This document shows, piece by piece, positions 53,058 through 61,426 of a stretch of 64,000 nucleotides of DNA. The DNA is from Flavobacterium sp. (lineage in GTDB: Bacteria; Bacteroidota; Bacteroidia; Flavobacteriales; Flavobacteriaceae). The position numbers and the translations under genes were made by a program. The stretch's first letter is position 1; each line of letters opens with the position of its first letter. Below the pieces are notes generated by a model. It saw nothing but the letters and a program-made list of their open reading frames with translations. It was not told the DNA's origin and did not search any database. The DNA is taken from positions 78,575 to 142,574 of the forward strand of contig JAIXSK010000018.1 in NCBI GenBank assembly GCA_027484725.1, written 5' to 3'.

Positions 53058-53134
53058 GCGTGAGGGATAGCAGTGAAAATCCTTTTGTGCAACAAAAGAT
53101 TGAAACGAATAGCCCGACCCGCAGGGGCACGCCC
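53058..53134 (+). repeat. Dispersed hairpin element, copy 5 (second type), abutting pdxJ
   Basis: GCGTG (53058-53062) pairs with CACGC (53128-53132). Inside, GGGATAGCAGTG, AATCC, the hairpin CTTTTGT-GCA-ACAAAAG, GATTG and AACGAATAGCCCG are the same order of blocks as in the other copies. The pdxJ stop codon (53136-53134) overlaps its right end, so the pdxJ transcript ends or runs through it. Confidence 0.75.
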
Positions 53135-53847
53135 TATTTTAATTTATTCAAATACATATTGACCACGTTGTCAAGACCCAAATAGAGCGCCTCTGAAATA
53201 AGCGCATGACCAATAGAAACCTCGAGCAAGCCCGGAATATTTTGTTTGAAAAAGGCGATGTTGTCTAGGCTCAAATCGTGGCCGGCGTTGATGCCCAAAC
53301 CAAGCTCGTTGGCACGAATGGCCGATTGTACATAGGGCTCAATAGCGGCGTGGTTGCCCAAACTGTATTGGTGCGCAAAGGCTTCGGTATACAGTTCGAT
53401 GCGATCGGTTCCGGTTTGTGCGGCGCCGTCAATCATGGCCGGAATGGGATCGACAAAGATAGACGTGCGGATGCCGTTGCGTTTGAACTCGGCAATAACT
53501 TCTTGCAAATACTGCTGATGTTTGACCGTGTCCCAACCAGCGTTTGACGTGATCGCGCCAATGGCATCGGGCACTAAAGTAACTTGTGTGGGCTGACATT
53601 CGAGCACCAGATCTATAAAATTGTGCTGCGGATTGCCTTCAATGTTGAATTCGGTATAGACCACAGATTTTAAGTCGCGCGCATCTTGATAGCGAATGTG
53701 GCGCTCATCGGGGCGCGGGTGAATCGTGATGCCTTGGGCTCCGAAATTTTGAATATCGCGTGCTACTTGGAGCAAATCAGGAACGTTTCCGCCACGTGCA
53801 TTGCGCAAAGTGGCTATTTTATTGATGTTGACACTAAGTTTGGTCAT
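53134..53847 (-). CDS. pdxJ: Pyridoxine 5'-phosphate synthase
   Basis: 237 residues from ATG 53847 (MTKLSVNINKIATLRNARGG); the frame extends to 54000, but those 51 codons overlap the divergent CBS gene. It condenses deoxyxylulose phosphate with aminoacetone phosphate to form vitamin B6. Marks: DIQNFGAQGITIHPRPDERH, QVTLVPD, SIFVDPIP, IELYTEAFA, and ELGLGINAGHDLS. The order and length are normal for a PdxJ TIM barrel. Confidence 0.97.
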   Translation of the reverse strand: MTKLSVNINKIATLRNARGGNVPDLLQVARDIQNFGAQGITIHPRPDERHIRYQDARDLKSVVYTEFNIEGNPQHNFIDLVLECQPTQVTLVPDAIGAITSNAGWDTVKHQQYLQEVIAEFKRNGIRTSIFVDPIPAMIDGAAQTGTDRIELYTEAFAHQYSLGNHAAIEPYVQSAIRANELGLGINAGHDLSLDNIAFFKQNIPGLLEVSIGHALISEALYLGLDNVVNMYLNKLK

Positions 53848-53872
53848 AATAATCTGGTATTTTTTTGCTGCA

Positions 53873-53880
53873 CAAAAATA
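53873..53880 (-). promoter_or_regulatory. -7 box for pdxJ
   Basis: TATTTTTG on the minus strand, 25 bases before ATG 53847. The upstream half is not clear. It supports the shorter pdxJ start. Confidence 0.55.
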
Positions 53881-53905
53881 CAAAGTAATTGTAGGTGGTC
53901 TGCGA

Positions 53906-53913
53906 TAATTTTG
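53906..53913 (+). promoter_or_regulatory. -7 box for the CBS-nadK operon
   Basis: TAATTTTG matches TAnnTTTG, 34 bases before ATG 53948. A TTG lies at 53889-53891, 14 bases upstream, a little too near. Confidence 0.5.
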
Positions 53914-53947
53914 ATTATTTTGCGTGTGGTTATTAGCCCGAAATTTT

Positions 53948-54607
53948 ATGACTGAAATTAGAGAATTCATCAACAACGACTTTAAAGCGTTACGCAGCAA
54001 TCAATCGGTTTCTGCGGCGCAGGATTTTTTTATTGAGTATGATTTTTCGCATTTTCCGGTGACTGAAAATGGCGTCTATATGGGGAGTTTATCTTCAGAA
54101 GATGCCGATACCTTTGAGGTTGATAAAACCATCGCAGATTACCGTTATACTCTGGAGCCTTTTTTTGTGCGCGACACCACCTCATGGCTAGATGTACTGG
54201 AGGTTTTTGCCAACAACCACACCAACGTGGTTCCGGTTTTGAATGCTGAGAATCGTTATGTTGGTTATTACGAATTTGAAGACATCATCAAATTTTTTCA
54301 CGACACGCCGTTTTTAAAAGAACAAGGAGGCATCATTGTGGTTCAAAAACCCATTTTGGATTATTCGATGAGTCAAGTGGCGCAGATTGTTGAGAGCAAC
54401 AATGGTAGAATTCTTGGGCTTTTTATTTCAGACGCAACGGTTGATACGGTGCAAATTACCGTGAAGATTGCTTTGGGCGCGATGAATGATATTATTCAGA
54501 CTTTTCGCAGATACAACTATGAAATTGTCTCTGAGCACCACGAAGACAACTACATCAACAACTTGCGCGAGCGCTCGGATTATTTAGACAAATACCTGAA
54601 TATTTAA
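53948..54607 (+). CDS. CBS-domain protein with C-terminal ACT-like region
   Basis: 219 residues from ATG 53948. Two CBS halves at about 1-130 (SVSAAQDFFIEYDFSHFPV, WLDVLEVFANNHTNVVPVL) and an ACT-like C-terminal region at 145-205 (ILDYSMSQVAQIVESNNGRI, TVQITVKIALG). CBS pairs bind adenosyl compounds. Its gene lies 22 bases upstream of nadK, so it may sense an adenine nucleotide in connection with NAD(P) metabolism; that is inference from position. Confidence 0.82.
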   Translation: MTEIREFINNDFKALRSNQSVSAAQDFFIEYDFSHFPVTENGVYMGSLSSEDADTFEVDKTIADYRYTLEPFFVRDTTSWLDVLEVFANNHTNVVPVLNAENRYVGYYEFEDIIKFFHDTPFLKEQGGIIVVQKPILDYSMSQVAQIVESNNGRILGLFISDATVDTVQITVKIALGAMNDIIQTFRRYNYEIVSEHHEDNYINNLRERSDYLDKYLNI

Positions 54608-54629
54608 AAACTTTTTTAATTCAGCGCCC

Positions 54630-55514
54630 ATGAAAATTGCCATCTACGGACAATACTATCAAAACAGTACCGAGCCGATTATTCGGGATATTTTTGTGTT
54701 TTTCAACCAAAATCAGGTCGAGATGGTCATTGAAGCTGAATTTCTGCAGTTGTTGTATGACAAAGAAATCGTAAAGAAACCCTATAAAACTTTTAGTACC
54801 CACCATGAACTTGATGCATCATTTGATATGTTGCTCAGCATTGGCGGTGACGGAACCATTTTGCGCGCCACAACTTGGGTGCGTGATTCGGGTATTCCGA
54901 TTTTGGGCGTCAACGCCGGAAGATTGGGTTTTTTGGCGACGGTTCCGAAAGAGGACATTGCGAGTTTTTTGCAATTGATCATTGAAAAAAAATATACCAT
55001 CTCTGAGCGCAGTTTGCTTTCGTTGGAATGTTTCCCGGAAAATCCAGACATTCAACAACTCAACTTTGCGATGAACGAAATTACGGTGAGTCGCAAAGAC
55101 ACTACCTCAATGATTACCATTGACACGAGCCTTGATAACGAACATCTAAATTCATACTGGGCAGACGGGCTCATCATTGCTACCCCTACAGGTTCAACCG
55201 GTTATTCTTTGAGTTGCGGCGGACCGATTCTTACACCCGATGTAAATAGTTTTGTAATTACACCCATTGCTCCGCACAACCTTAATGCACGGCCGCTCGT
55301 GATTCCGGATAACCGCGAAATCAGACTCAAGGTTTCTGGCCGTGAAGAGTATTATTTGGTTTCGCTCGATTCAAGAATTACTTCGATTAAAAACGATTCA
55401 GAACTTTTGATCAAAAAAACTCCGTTTAAAATCAACATGGTTGAAATTTCTGAGGAAACCTTCTTCAAAACCTTGCGTGGAAAACTTCTTTGGGGTGAAG
55501 ACAAAAGAAATTAA
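54630..55514 (+). CDS. nadK: NAD kinase
   Basis: 294 residues. It phosphorylates NAD to NADP. The conserved LLSIGGDGTILRA has the catalytic GGDGT; next come NAGRLGFLA, NEITVSR in the substrate loop, and the glycine-rich TPTGSTGYSLSCGGP with the conserved tail ITPIAPHNLNARP. Length is usual. It sits between the CBS gene and DUF6089. Confidence 0.97.
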   Translation: MKIAIYGQYYQNSTEPIIRDIFVFFNQNQVEMVIEAEFLQLLYDKEIVKKPYKTFSTHHELDASFDMLLSIGGDGTILRATTWVRDSGIPILGVNAGRLGFLATVPKEDIASFLQLIIEKKYTISERSLLSLECFPENPDIQQLNFAMNEITVSRKDTTSMITIDTSLDNEHLNSYWADGLIIATPTGSTGYSLSCGGPILTPDVNSFVITPIAPHNLNARPLVIPDNREIRLKVSGREEYYLVSLDSRITSIKNDSELLIKKTPFKINMVEISEETFFKTLRGKLLWGEDKRN

Positions 55515-55625
55515 TTGATATTTATACTACCAAGGCTTAGGTTCGCGTTTGTGTACTGCTTTTTCTGGGTAACTTTTGGTGTTTTAAGAGATAATTTATT
55601 TTAACATTATTAGCCATTTGATGCC

Positions 55626-55653
55626 TTGAAAGTGCTCATAATTATTATATTTG
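55626..55653 (+). promoter_or_regulatory. Promoter for DUF6089-uppS-bamA-ompH-ompH
   Basis: TTG at 55626-55628, 17 bases, then TATATTTG at 55646-55653. The ATG is 19 bases downstream, which favours ATG 55672 over an earlier in-frame ATG at 55651. Confidence 0.7.
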
Positions 55654-55671
55654 CACGCTATTTTTACATCG

Positions 55672-56355
55672 ATGAATCGATTTTGGGTTTACATTCTTTG
55701 CATCTGCACCGCTTTGAGCGCTCAGGCACAAATACACGAGATTGGTGTATTTTTGGGCGGCAGTAATTTTATAGGTGATGTGGGCGCAACTGATTATGTA
55801 AAACCCAAACAACCGGCCTACGGAATTATGTATCGTTGGAACAAAAGCCCCAGACATTCATGGCGCTTTTCATACATTCAATCAAATTTGGTGGCTGATG
55901 ATGCCGATTCAGAAATAGATGCACGTAAACAAAGAAATTACAATTTCAACAATGTGGTAAGAGAATTATCGGCCGGATTGGAGTTTGATTTTTTCAATTA
56001 TGACATGCACGATTCTAAACCGCAAGCCACGCCTTATGTGCACACAGGCTTGAGTTATGTAATGTATGACGGGCTTTATTTTGCGAACGGAAAAGACAAA
56101 AGCGATGGGTCGCACAGTACTTTTGCCATTCCGATGACCGTTGGTTTTAAGGGCCGCGTATTTGATATTTTTGTATTGGGTTTTGAGGTAGGTGTTCGCA
56201 TGACCTTTAGAGATGATTTAGACGGAAGCAATCCGACCAACAGCAAATACAAAGCAGCCAAATTTGGCAATTTAACCAGTAATGATTGGTATACATTTAC
56301 CGGATTTACATTAACCTATACTTTTGGCGACAAACCTTGCTTTTGCGCCCAATAA
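55672..56355 (+). CDS. DUF6089 outer-membrane beta-barrel protein
   Basis: 227 residues from ATG 55672 (MNRFWVYILCICTALSAQAQ, signal peptide). The mature part starts HEIGVFLGGSNFIGDVG and has alternating strand patterns with KSPRHSWRFSYIQ; it ends GFTLTYTFGDKP followed by CFC. DUF6089 is found almost always just before uppS and bamA in Flavobacteriaceae, suggesting an envelope role. The exact function is unknown. The gap to uppS is three bases. Confidence 0.85.
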   Translation: MNRFWVYILCICTALSAQAQIHEIGVFLGGSNFIGDVGATDYVKPKQPAYGIMYRWNKSPRHSWRFSYIQSNLVADDADSEIDARKQRNYNFNNVVRELSAGLEFDFFNYDMHDSKPQATPYVHTGLSYVMYDGLYFANGKDKSDGSHSTFAIPMTVGFKGRVFDIFVLGFEVGVRMTFRDDLDGSNPTNSKYKAAKFGNLTSNDWYTFTGFTLTYTFGDKPCFCAQ

Positions 56356-56358
56356 TAA

Positions 56359-57099
56359 ATGAGTTTAAAAGAACAGATATTGACCGATAAATTACCGCAG
56401 CACATTGCCATTATTATGGATGGCAACGGCCGTTGGGCCAAACAAAAAGGTATGCTTCGGGCTTTTGGACATGAAAATGGTGCCAAATCTGTTCGAACTA
56501 CCGTAGAAACTTGTGCACGATTGGGCATTGGTTATTTAACGCTGTATGCCTTTTCAACCGAAAATTGGAATCGACCTAAACTAGAGGTAGATACTTTGAT
56601 GAAATTACTCATCAATTCGCTAAAAAAAGAGGTTAAAACGTTAACCGAAAACAACATTCGACTCAATGCCATTGGCAACTTAGATCTCTTGCCAAATTCT
56701 GCCAAAAAAGAATTGTTTGAAGTGATGGAATTAACCCAAAACAACAACCGAATGGTCTTAACCCTGGCTCTAAGCTATGGCTCGCAAGAGGAGATCATCA
56801 ATGCGGTAAAAGCCATTGCCTTTAAAGTTAAAAATAATATAATTTCAACTGACGATATTGATGAAACAATTATTAATCAGCATCTTTACACGCAAAATTT
56901 ACCGAATGTAGATTTGTTGATTAGAACCAGCGGAGAACAACGCATCAGTAATTTTTTACTATGGCAAATTGCTTATGCAGAGTTGTATTTTACTCCGGTT
57001 TTATGGCCTGATTTTCAACAGGAAGATTTATACGCCGCCATTGTCAGTTATCAAAAAAGAGAACGAAGGTTCGGAAAAACAAGTGATCAAATTAAATAG
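56359..57099 (+). CDS. uppS: Isoprenyl transferase (undecaprenyl diphosphate synthase)
   Basis: 246 residues. It builds the C55 lipid carrier for murein and surface glycans. The diphosphate-binding MDGNGRWAKQKG, then FGHENGAKSVR, TLYAFSTENWNRP and DLLIRTSGEQRISNFLLWQ are the five conserved regions in order. The frame of bamA overlaps or closely follows the end. Confidence 0.97.
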   Translation: MSLKEQILTDKLPQHIAIIMDGNGRWAKQKGMLRAFGHENGAKSVRTTVETCARLGIGYLTLYAFSTENWNRPKLEVDTLMKLLINSLKKEVKTLTENNIRLNAIGNLDLLPNSAKKELFEVMELTQNNNRMVLTLALSYGSQEEIINAVKAIAFKVKNNIISTDDIDETIINQHLYTQNLPNVDLLIRTSGEQRISNFLLWQIAYAELYFTPVLWPDFQQEDLYAAIVSYQKRERRFGKTSDQIK

Positions 57100-59737
57100 C
57101 TCTTTAGTGTTACTCAGAAATATAAAAATTTTACCAGTTCTGTTATTTTTTGTTGGTGTTCCTAAACTCATGGCACAAGATAATTCCGGCTTTGACCAGG
57201 GCACTAAATATATTTTAGGCGGAGTAAACGTTACCGGAAAAATCAGTTACAATGAACAAACGGTGGTCACTTTTGCCGGATTACACAAAGGTCAAGACAT
57301 TACGGTTCCTGGAGAAGAAATCAGCAATGCCATTAAAAAGTTAGGCAAATTGGGCTTGTTTAGTGAAATTGATTTTTATGTGAATCGAATTGCCGGTGAC
57401 AGTATCTTTTTAGAGCTCAACATCAATGAACTTCCAAAACTCAGCGAAGTAAAATTCTCAGGGATCAAGAAAAAGAAAACCGAGCAACTCATCAAAGACA
57501 ACGGCTTAACCAAAGGAAAAGTAGTCAATGAAAACCTCATTACCACTACCCGAAATTACATCGAAAACAAATACAAAAAAGACGGCTTTTACAACACCAA
57601 GGTAACCATTCGCACGATTCCTGATACCACCAGCGGCAATGAGGTAAAAATGTTGGTGAGCATCTTTAAAGGAAACAAAATAAAAGTCAAAAGCATTGAT
57701 TTTGAAGGCAATGAGAAATTCAGCGACAGCAAGTTGCGCAGCGCGATGAAAAACACCAAGCAAATCAATCCGATACGCATTTTTAAAGCCTCAAAATACA
57801 TCAAAGAAAAGTACAAAGAAGACCTTACCAAAATCATTGATCAGTATAAAGAAAAAGGTTATCGCGATGCCAGAATTATTTCAGACACTGTAGCTTTTAC
57901 CGAAGATAAAAAGCGATTGGCCATTAAAGTTAATCTAGAAGAAGGCCGAAAATATTATTTTGGCAATATTAAATTCTTAGGAAATACGGTCTACCCTGAC
58001 AACGCTTTGCGACAGCTTTTGGGCATCAAAAAGGGCGATGTATACAATGGTGTATTGCTCGAGAAAAGAATTTCAGACAAATCAAAACCCGATGGTGAAG
58101 ACATCACAAACTTATATCAAAACAACGGTTATCTGTTTTCAAACATCAATGCCGTTGAAGTGAAAACGGCCAATGACACCATTGATTTTGAGATTAGAAT
58201 CATTGAAGGGCCTTTGGCATATTTCAATAAAATAACTGTAGTGGGCAATGACAAAACCAACGATAAAGTTATTTATCGCGAACTCAGAACCAAACCAGGG
58301 CAAAAATACAGCAAAGAAGAATTGGTTAGAACCATTCGTGAAATTGGTCAGTTGGGCTTCTTTGATCCTGAATCCATCGAACCGGTTTTTAAAAATGTAG
58401 ATGCTGGTGCCGGAACCGTAGACATTGAATACAAATTGGTTGAAAAAGGTTCAAGCCAAATTGAACTTCAAGGTGGTTATGGCGGTGGCGGTTTCATTGG
58501 AACTCTCGGATTGTCTTTCAATAACTTTTCGGTAAAAAACATTTTCAAAAAAGAAGCTTATCATCCATTGCCTATGGGCGACGGACAAAAATTGGCTCTA
58601 AGACTACAAGGAAGTTCTTATTTCCAGACCTACAGTTTGTCTTTTAGCGAACCGTGGTTTGGCGGTAAAAAACCAATTAATTTCAGCGGTTCAATTGCTT
58701 ACAGTAAGCAATATGCCAACACCATATCAGGAGTAGACCGCAGCCGATACTTTAATATTACAGCACTCAGCGTGGGAATCGCTAAAAGATTATCTGTACC
58801 CGATGATTTCTTTGTTTTGTCTCAAGGTTTGAGTTTTCAGTACTATGACTTGAACAACTACAATATTGGTTTGTTTACTTTCGGAAACGGAAGCGCCAGA
58901 AACTTTGCCTACACTATTGGTTTGAGCCGAAACAACAAAGGAGTGAATCCGATTTTTCCAATGTATGGTTCTGAATTCAGTGTTTCAGCCAAACTTACTC
59001 CGCCCTACTCTTTATTTGACGGAGTTGATTATGGTAACTTAGTAAATGAAGAAAAATATAAATTGCGCAACGAGACCAGCACTCCAATTGCAACTGCGGA
59101 CGGAACCGGTACCATTTTACCGGGCGAATACATTGATGCCAACGGAAACAGAGCAGCAACTTACAAAGATGCAGCTGTAAATCAAGGTAAAATTGACCAA
59201 GTCAGATTTAGATTATTGGAGTATTACAAAGTTAAATTCAAAGCTGATTGGTTTACGCGTTTGTATGGAAAATTGGTGTTTAGAACTTTAAGTGAATTTG
59301 GATATCTGGGGGCGTACAATCAGAGCAGAGGTTTGGTTCCGTTTGAGCGATTCTATGTAGGTGGCGACGGTTTGGCCAATTTTGCACAAGACGGACGTGA
59401 GGTAATTCAATTAAGAGGATACCCCAACAACTCACTTTCAAGCACAAATGGTGGCCCTATATACAATAAATTTACCTTAGAACTGCGTTATCCTTTAACG
59501 CTCAAAGCGGCTGCATCAATATATATGTTGGCTTTTGCTGAAGCGGGTAATGCTTATGAGAATTTTAAGACTTATAATCCGTTTGAAGTAAAACGCTCTG
59601 CCGGAGCCGGTTTAAGAATATTCATGCCTGCTTTTGGATTATTGGGAATTGATTTTGGTTATGGATTTGACCCGCTTACAGGATCAACCAAACCAAACGG
59701 ATTGGAAACACATTTTATAATTGGTCAGCAATTTTAA
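57083..59737 (+). CDS. bamA: Outer-membrane protein assembly factor BamA, GTG start
   Basis: 884 residues from GTG 57083, or 876 from GTG 57107. No suitable ATG exists: one at 56969 lies deep in uppS. Both GTG choices retain a signal peptide (RNIKILPVLLFFVGVPKLMAQ). POTRA repeats cover about 40-430 (VNVTGKISYNEQTVV, KVKSIDFEGNEKFSDSKLR, NIKFLGNTVYPDNALR, ITVVGNDKTNDKVIYR). The barrel ends in GLETHFIIGQQF, with the L6 region RGYPNN in the position of the VRGF/Y motif. It inserts barrel proteins into the outer membrane. Confidence 0.95.
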   Translation: MIKLNSSLVLLRNIKILPVLLFFVGVPKLMAQDNSGFDQGTKYILGGVNVTGKISYNEQTVVTFAGLHKGQDITVPGEEISNAIKKLGKLGLFSEIDFYVNRIAGDSIFLELNINELPKLSEVKFSGIKKKKTEQLIKDNGLTKGKVVNENLITTTRNYIENKYKKDGFYNTKVTIRTIPDTTSGNEVKMLVSIFKGNKIKVKSIDFEGNEKFSDSKLRSAMKNTKQINPIRIFKASKYIKEKYKEDLTKIIDQYKEKGYRDARIISDTVAFTEDKKRLAIKVNLEEGRKYYFGNIKFLGNTVYPDNALRQLLGIKKGDVYNGVLLEKRISDKSKPDGEDITNLYQNNGYLFSNINAVEVKTANDTIDFEIRIIEGPLAYFNKITVVGNDKTNDKVIYRELRTKPGQKYSKEELVRTIREIGQLGFFDPESIEPVFKNVDAGAGTVDIEYKLVEKGSSQIELQGGYGGGGFIGTLGLSFNNFSVKNIFKKEAYHPLPMGDGQKLALRLQGSSYFQTYSLSFSEPWFGGKKPINFSGSIAYSKQYANTISGVDRSRYFNITALSVGIAKRLSVPDDFFVLSQGLSFQYYDLNNYNIGLFTFGNGSARNFAYTIGLSRNNKGVNPIFPMYGSEFSVSAKLTPPYSLFDGVDYGNLVNEEKYKLRNETSTPIATADGTGTILPGEYIDANGNRAATYKDAAVNQGKIDQVRFRLLEYYKVKFKADWFTRLYGKLVFRTLSEFGYLGAYNQSRGLVPFERFYVGGDGLANFAQDGREVIQLRGYPNNSLSSTNGGPIYNKFTLELRYPLTLKAAASIYMLAFAEAGNAYENFKTYNPFEVKRSAGAGLRIFMPAFGLLGIDFGYGFDPLTGSTKPNGLETHFIIGQQF

Positions 59738-59783
59738 AATAAATATATTTGAAAACTTATTAAGTATCGAAACATTCTAGTGT

Positions 59784-60833
59784 ATGAGAAATAAGCTGCA
59801 AATATTATTGATGATTCTGTTGATATCTACTATGACTCATGCACAGTCAAGAGGTATTAAAATTGGGTATATTGACATGGAATATATTCTTCAAAATGTA
59901 CCTGATTATACCGAAGCCAAAAATCAATTAGAGCAAAAAGCGCAAAAATGGAAGCAAGAAATTGAAACCAAAAAAAATGAAATTGCCGGCCTCAAAGAGA
60001 CTTTGGCTACTGAACGCGCTTTGTTAACCAAAGAATTGTTGGAAGAAAGAGAAGAAGAAATAGCCTTTCAAGAAAAAGAATTGCTTGATTATCAAGAAAA
60101 AAGATTTGGACCTAAAGGAGATTTGACATTACAAAGAGCTGTTTTGGCGCAACCGGTTCAAGACCAAGTATTCAACGCTGCTCAAGACATAGCCGAGGCT
60201 AAAAAGTATGATTTTATTTTTGATAAAACTTCTGATTTAACTATTCTTTTTGCAGCCAAACGCTATGACATCAGCGATCAAGTCTTGAGGGTTATCAATA
60301 GAACCAACAAAAGAAATCAGCTGACCAAAAAACAACTCAAAGAGGAAGAAGCCAAAGAAGCCAAAGAAAACATGGAAGATGAGAGTCCGGCTTTGGCAGA
60401 GAGAAGAAAAAAATTGGAAGAGAAAAAAGCGCAACGCGATAAGTTAATTGCCGATAAAAAAGCTGCTTTAGAACTCAGAAAACAAGAGCAACAAGCTGCG
60501 AAAGAAGGCCGAAAAACAGGCACTGCTGCCAAATCCTCTGTGAAAAATTCTGAAAATAACGAAAAAGCTACTGATTCGCTTCCGACCAAAACAGTTGCGA
60601 AAAGACCAGAAGCCAAACAGCGCGAACCCCGAGTCGTAGACAGTACCGCCATAGTTAAAAAACAAAAAACAGCTGAAGAAAGGGCGCAAATTCTTGCTGA
60701 TAGAAAAAAAGCTTTAGAAGAGAAAAAACAAAAAGCTCTAGAAGCTAGAGAGGCCGCCAAAAAAGCTCGTGAGGACAAGAAAAAACCTCAAGAACAAACT
60801 GAAACACCTAATAATCAAGATAAAGCAAATTAA
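59784..60833 (+). CDS. OmpH/Skp-family periplasmic chaperone with long charged C-terminal tail
   Basis: 349 residues. The signal peptide (LLMILLISTMTHAQ) precedes an OmpH-type domain at about 22-175: KIGYIDMEYILQNVPDYTEA, a coiled-coil segment rich in Glu and Lys, then KKYDFIFDKTSDLTILFA. From about residue 180 the chain is nearly all Lys, Glu, Ala and Gln. It lies between bamA and a normal Skp copy. The domain should help outer-membrane proteins pass the periplasm; the tail role is unknown. Confidence 0.88.
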   Translation: MRNKLQILLMILLISTMTHAQSRGIKIGYIDMEYILQNVPDYTEAKNQLEQKAQKWKQEIETKKNEIAGLKETLATERALLTKELLEEREEEIAFQEKELLDYQEKRFGPKGDLTLQRAVLAQPVQDQVFNAAQDIAEAKKYDFIFDKTSDLTILFAAKRYDISDQVLRVINRTNKRNQLTKKQLKEEEAKEAKENMEDESPALAERRKKLEEKKAQRDKLIADKKAALELRKQEQQAAKEGRKTGTAAKSSVKNSENNEKATDSLPTKTVAKRPEAKQREPRVVDSTAIVKKQKTAEERAQILADRKKALEEKKQKALEAREAAKKAREDKKKPQEQTETPNNQDKAN

Positions 60834-60847
60834 TTAATACATTAAAA

Positions 60848-61351
60848 ATGAAGAAACAATTCAGAAATTTAGCAATCATCACTTTTGTTGTTGTTCTAGG
60901 AAGTTTTAAAGCAATCGCTCAAGCTAAAATCGCCCATGTGGATGTAAGTGAAATCATGGCTAAAATGCCTGCTATGTTAGACGCTCAAAAGCAATTAGAA
61001 AAACTCAGCGGCACATATGATTCAGAATATAAAACCATGGTTGAAGAATACCAAGGAAAGATTAAAAAATACGATCAAGAAGCGGCTACTGTAACCGATG
61101 CAGTTAATGAAACGCGTACCAAAGAAGTGCAAGACATGCAAAAAAGAATTGTTGATTATCGCGACAATGCTCAAAAAGAATTGCAACAAAAAGAGGCTGA
61201 TATTGTAAAACCAATCATGGAAAAAGTAAAAGCTTCTATTCAAAAAGTAGGTAAAGCGAAGGGCTACCAATACGTTTTAAATTCTGAAGGTTTGTTGTTG
61301 ACTGATGGTCCAAACATTACTGCAGATGTTAAAAAAGATTTAGGTTTCTAA
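60848..61351 (+). CDS. OmpH/Skp-family periplasmic chaperone
   Basis: 167 residues, typical Skp length. The signal peptide is followed by KIAHVDVSEIMAKMPAM, a long helical hairpin rich in Lys, Glu and Gln (EYKTMVEEYQGKIKKYDQEA), and KGYQYVLNSEGLLLTDG. It is the second OmpH copy here, 14 bases after the first. It should bind unfolded outer-membrane proteins on the way to BamA. Confidence 0.93.
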   Translation: MKKQFRNLAIITFVVVLGSFKAIAQAKIAHVDVSEIMAKMPAMLDAQKQLEKLSGTYDSEYKTMVEEYQGKIKKYDQEAATVTDAVNETRTKEVQDMQKRIVDYRDNAQKELQQKEADIVKPIMEKVKASIQKVGKAKGYQYVLNSEGLLLTDGPNITADVKKDLGF

Positions 61352-61372
61352 AAAACCAAAAAACAATCATTT

Positions 61373-61415
61373 AAACTACTCCATTTATCAATTTTAGATG
61401 GGGTAGTTTTTTTTT
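61373..61415 (+). terminator. Rho-independent terminator after the second ompH gene
   Basis: AACTACTCCAT pairs with ATGGGGTAGTT with one G-U pair around a loop of 13 bases, followed by a T run to 61415. Confidence 0.8.
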
Positions 61416-61422
61416 ACCTTTG
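61415..61422 (+). promoter_or_regulatory. -7 box of murI, leaderless arrangement
   Basis: TACCTTTG fits TAnnTTTG and ends four bases before the murI ATG at 61427. The transcript should start at or beside the start codon. It touches the T run of the preceding terminator. Confidence 0.55.
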
Positions 61423-61426
61423 ATTC

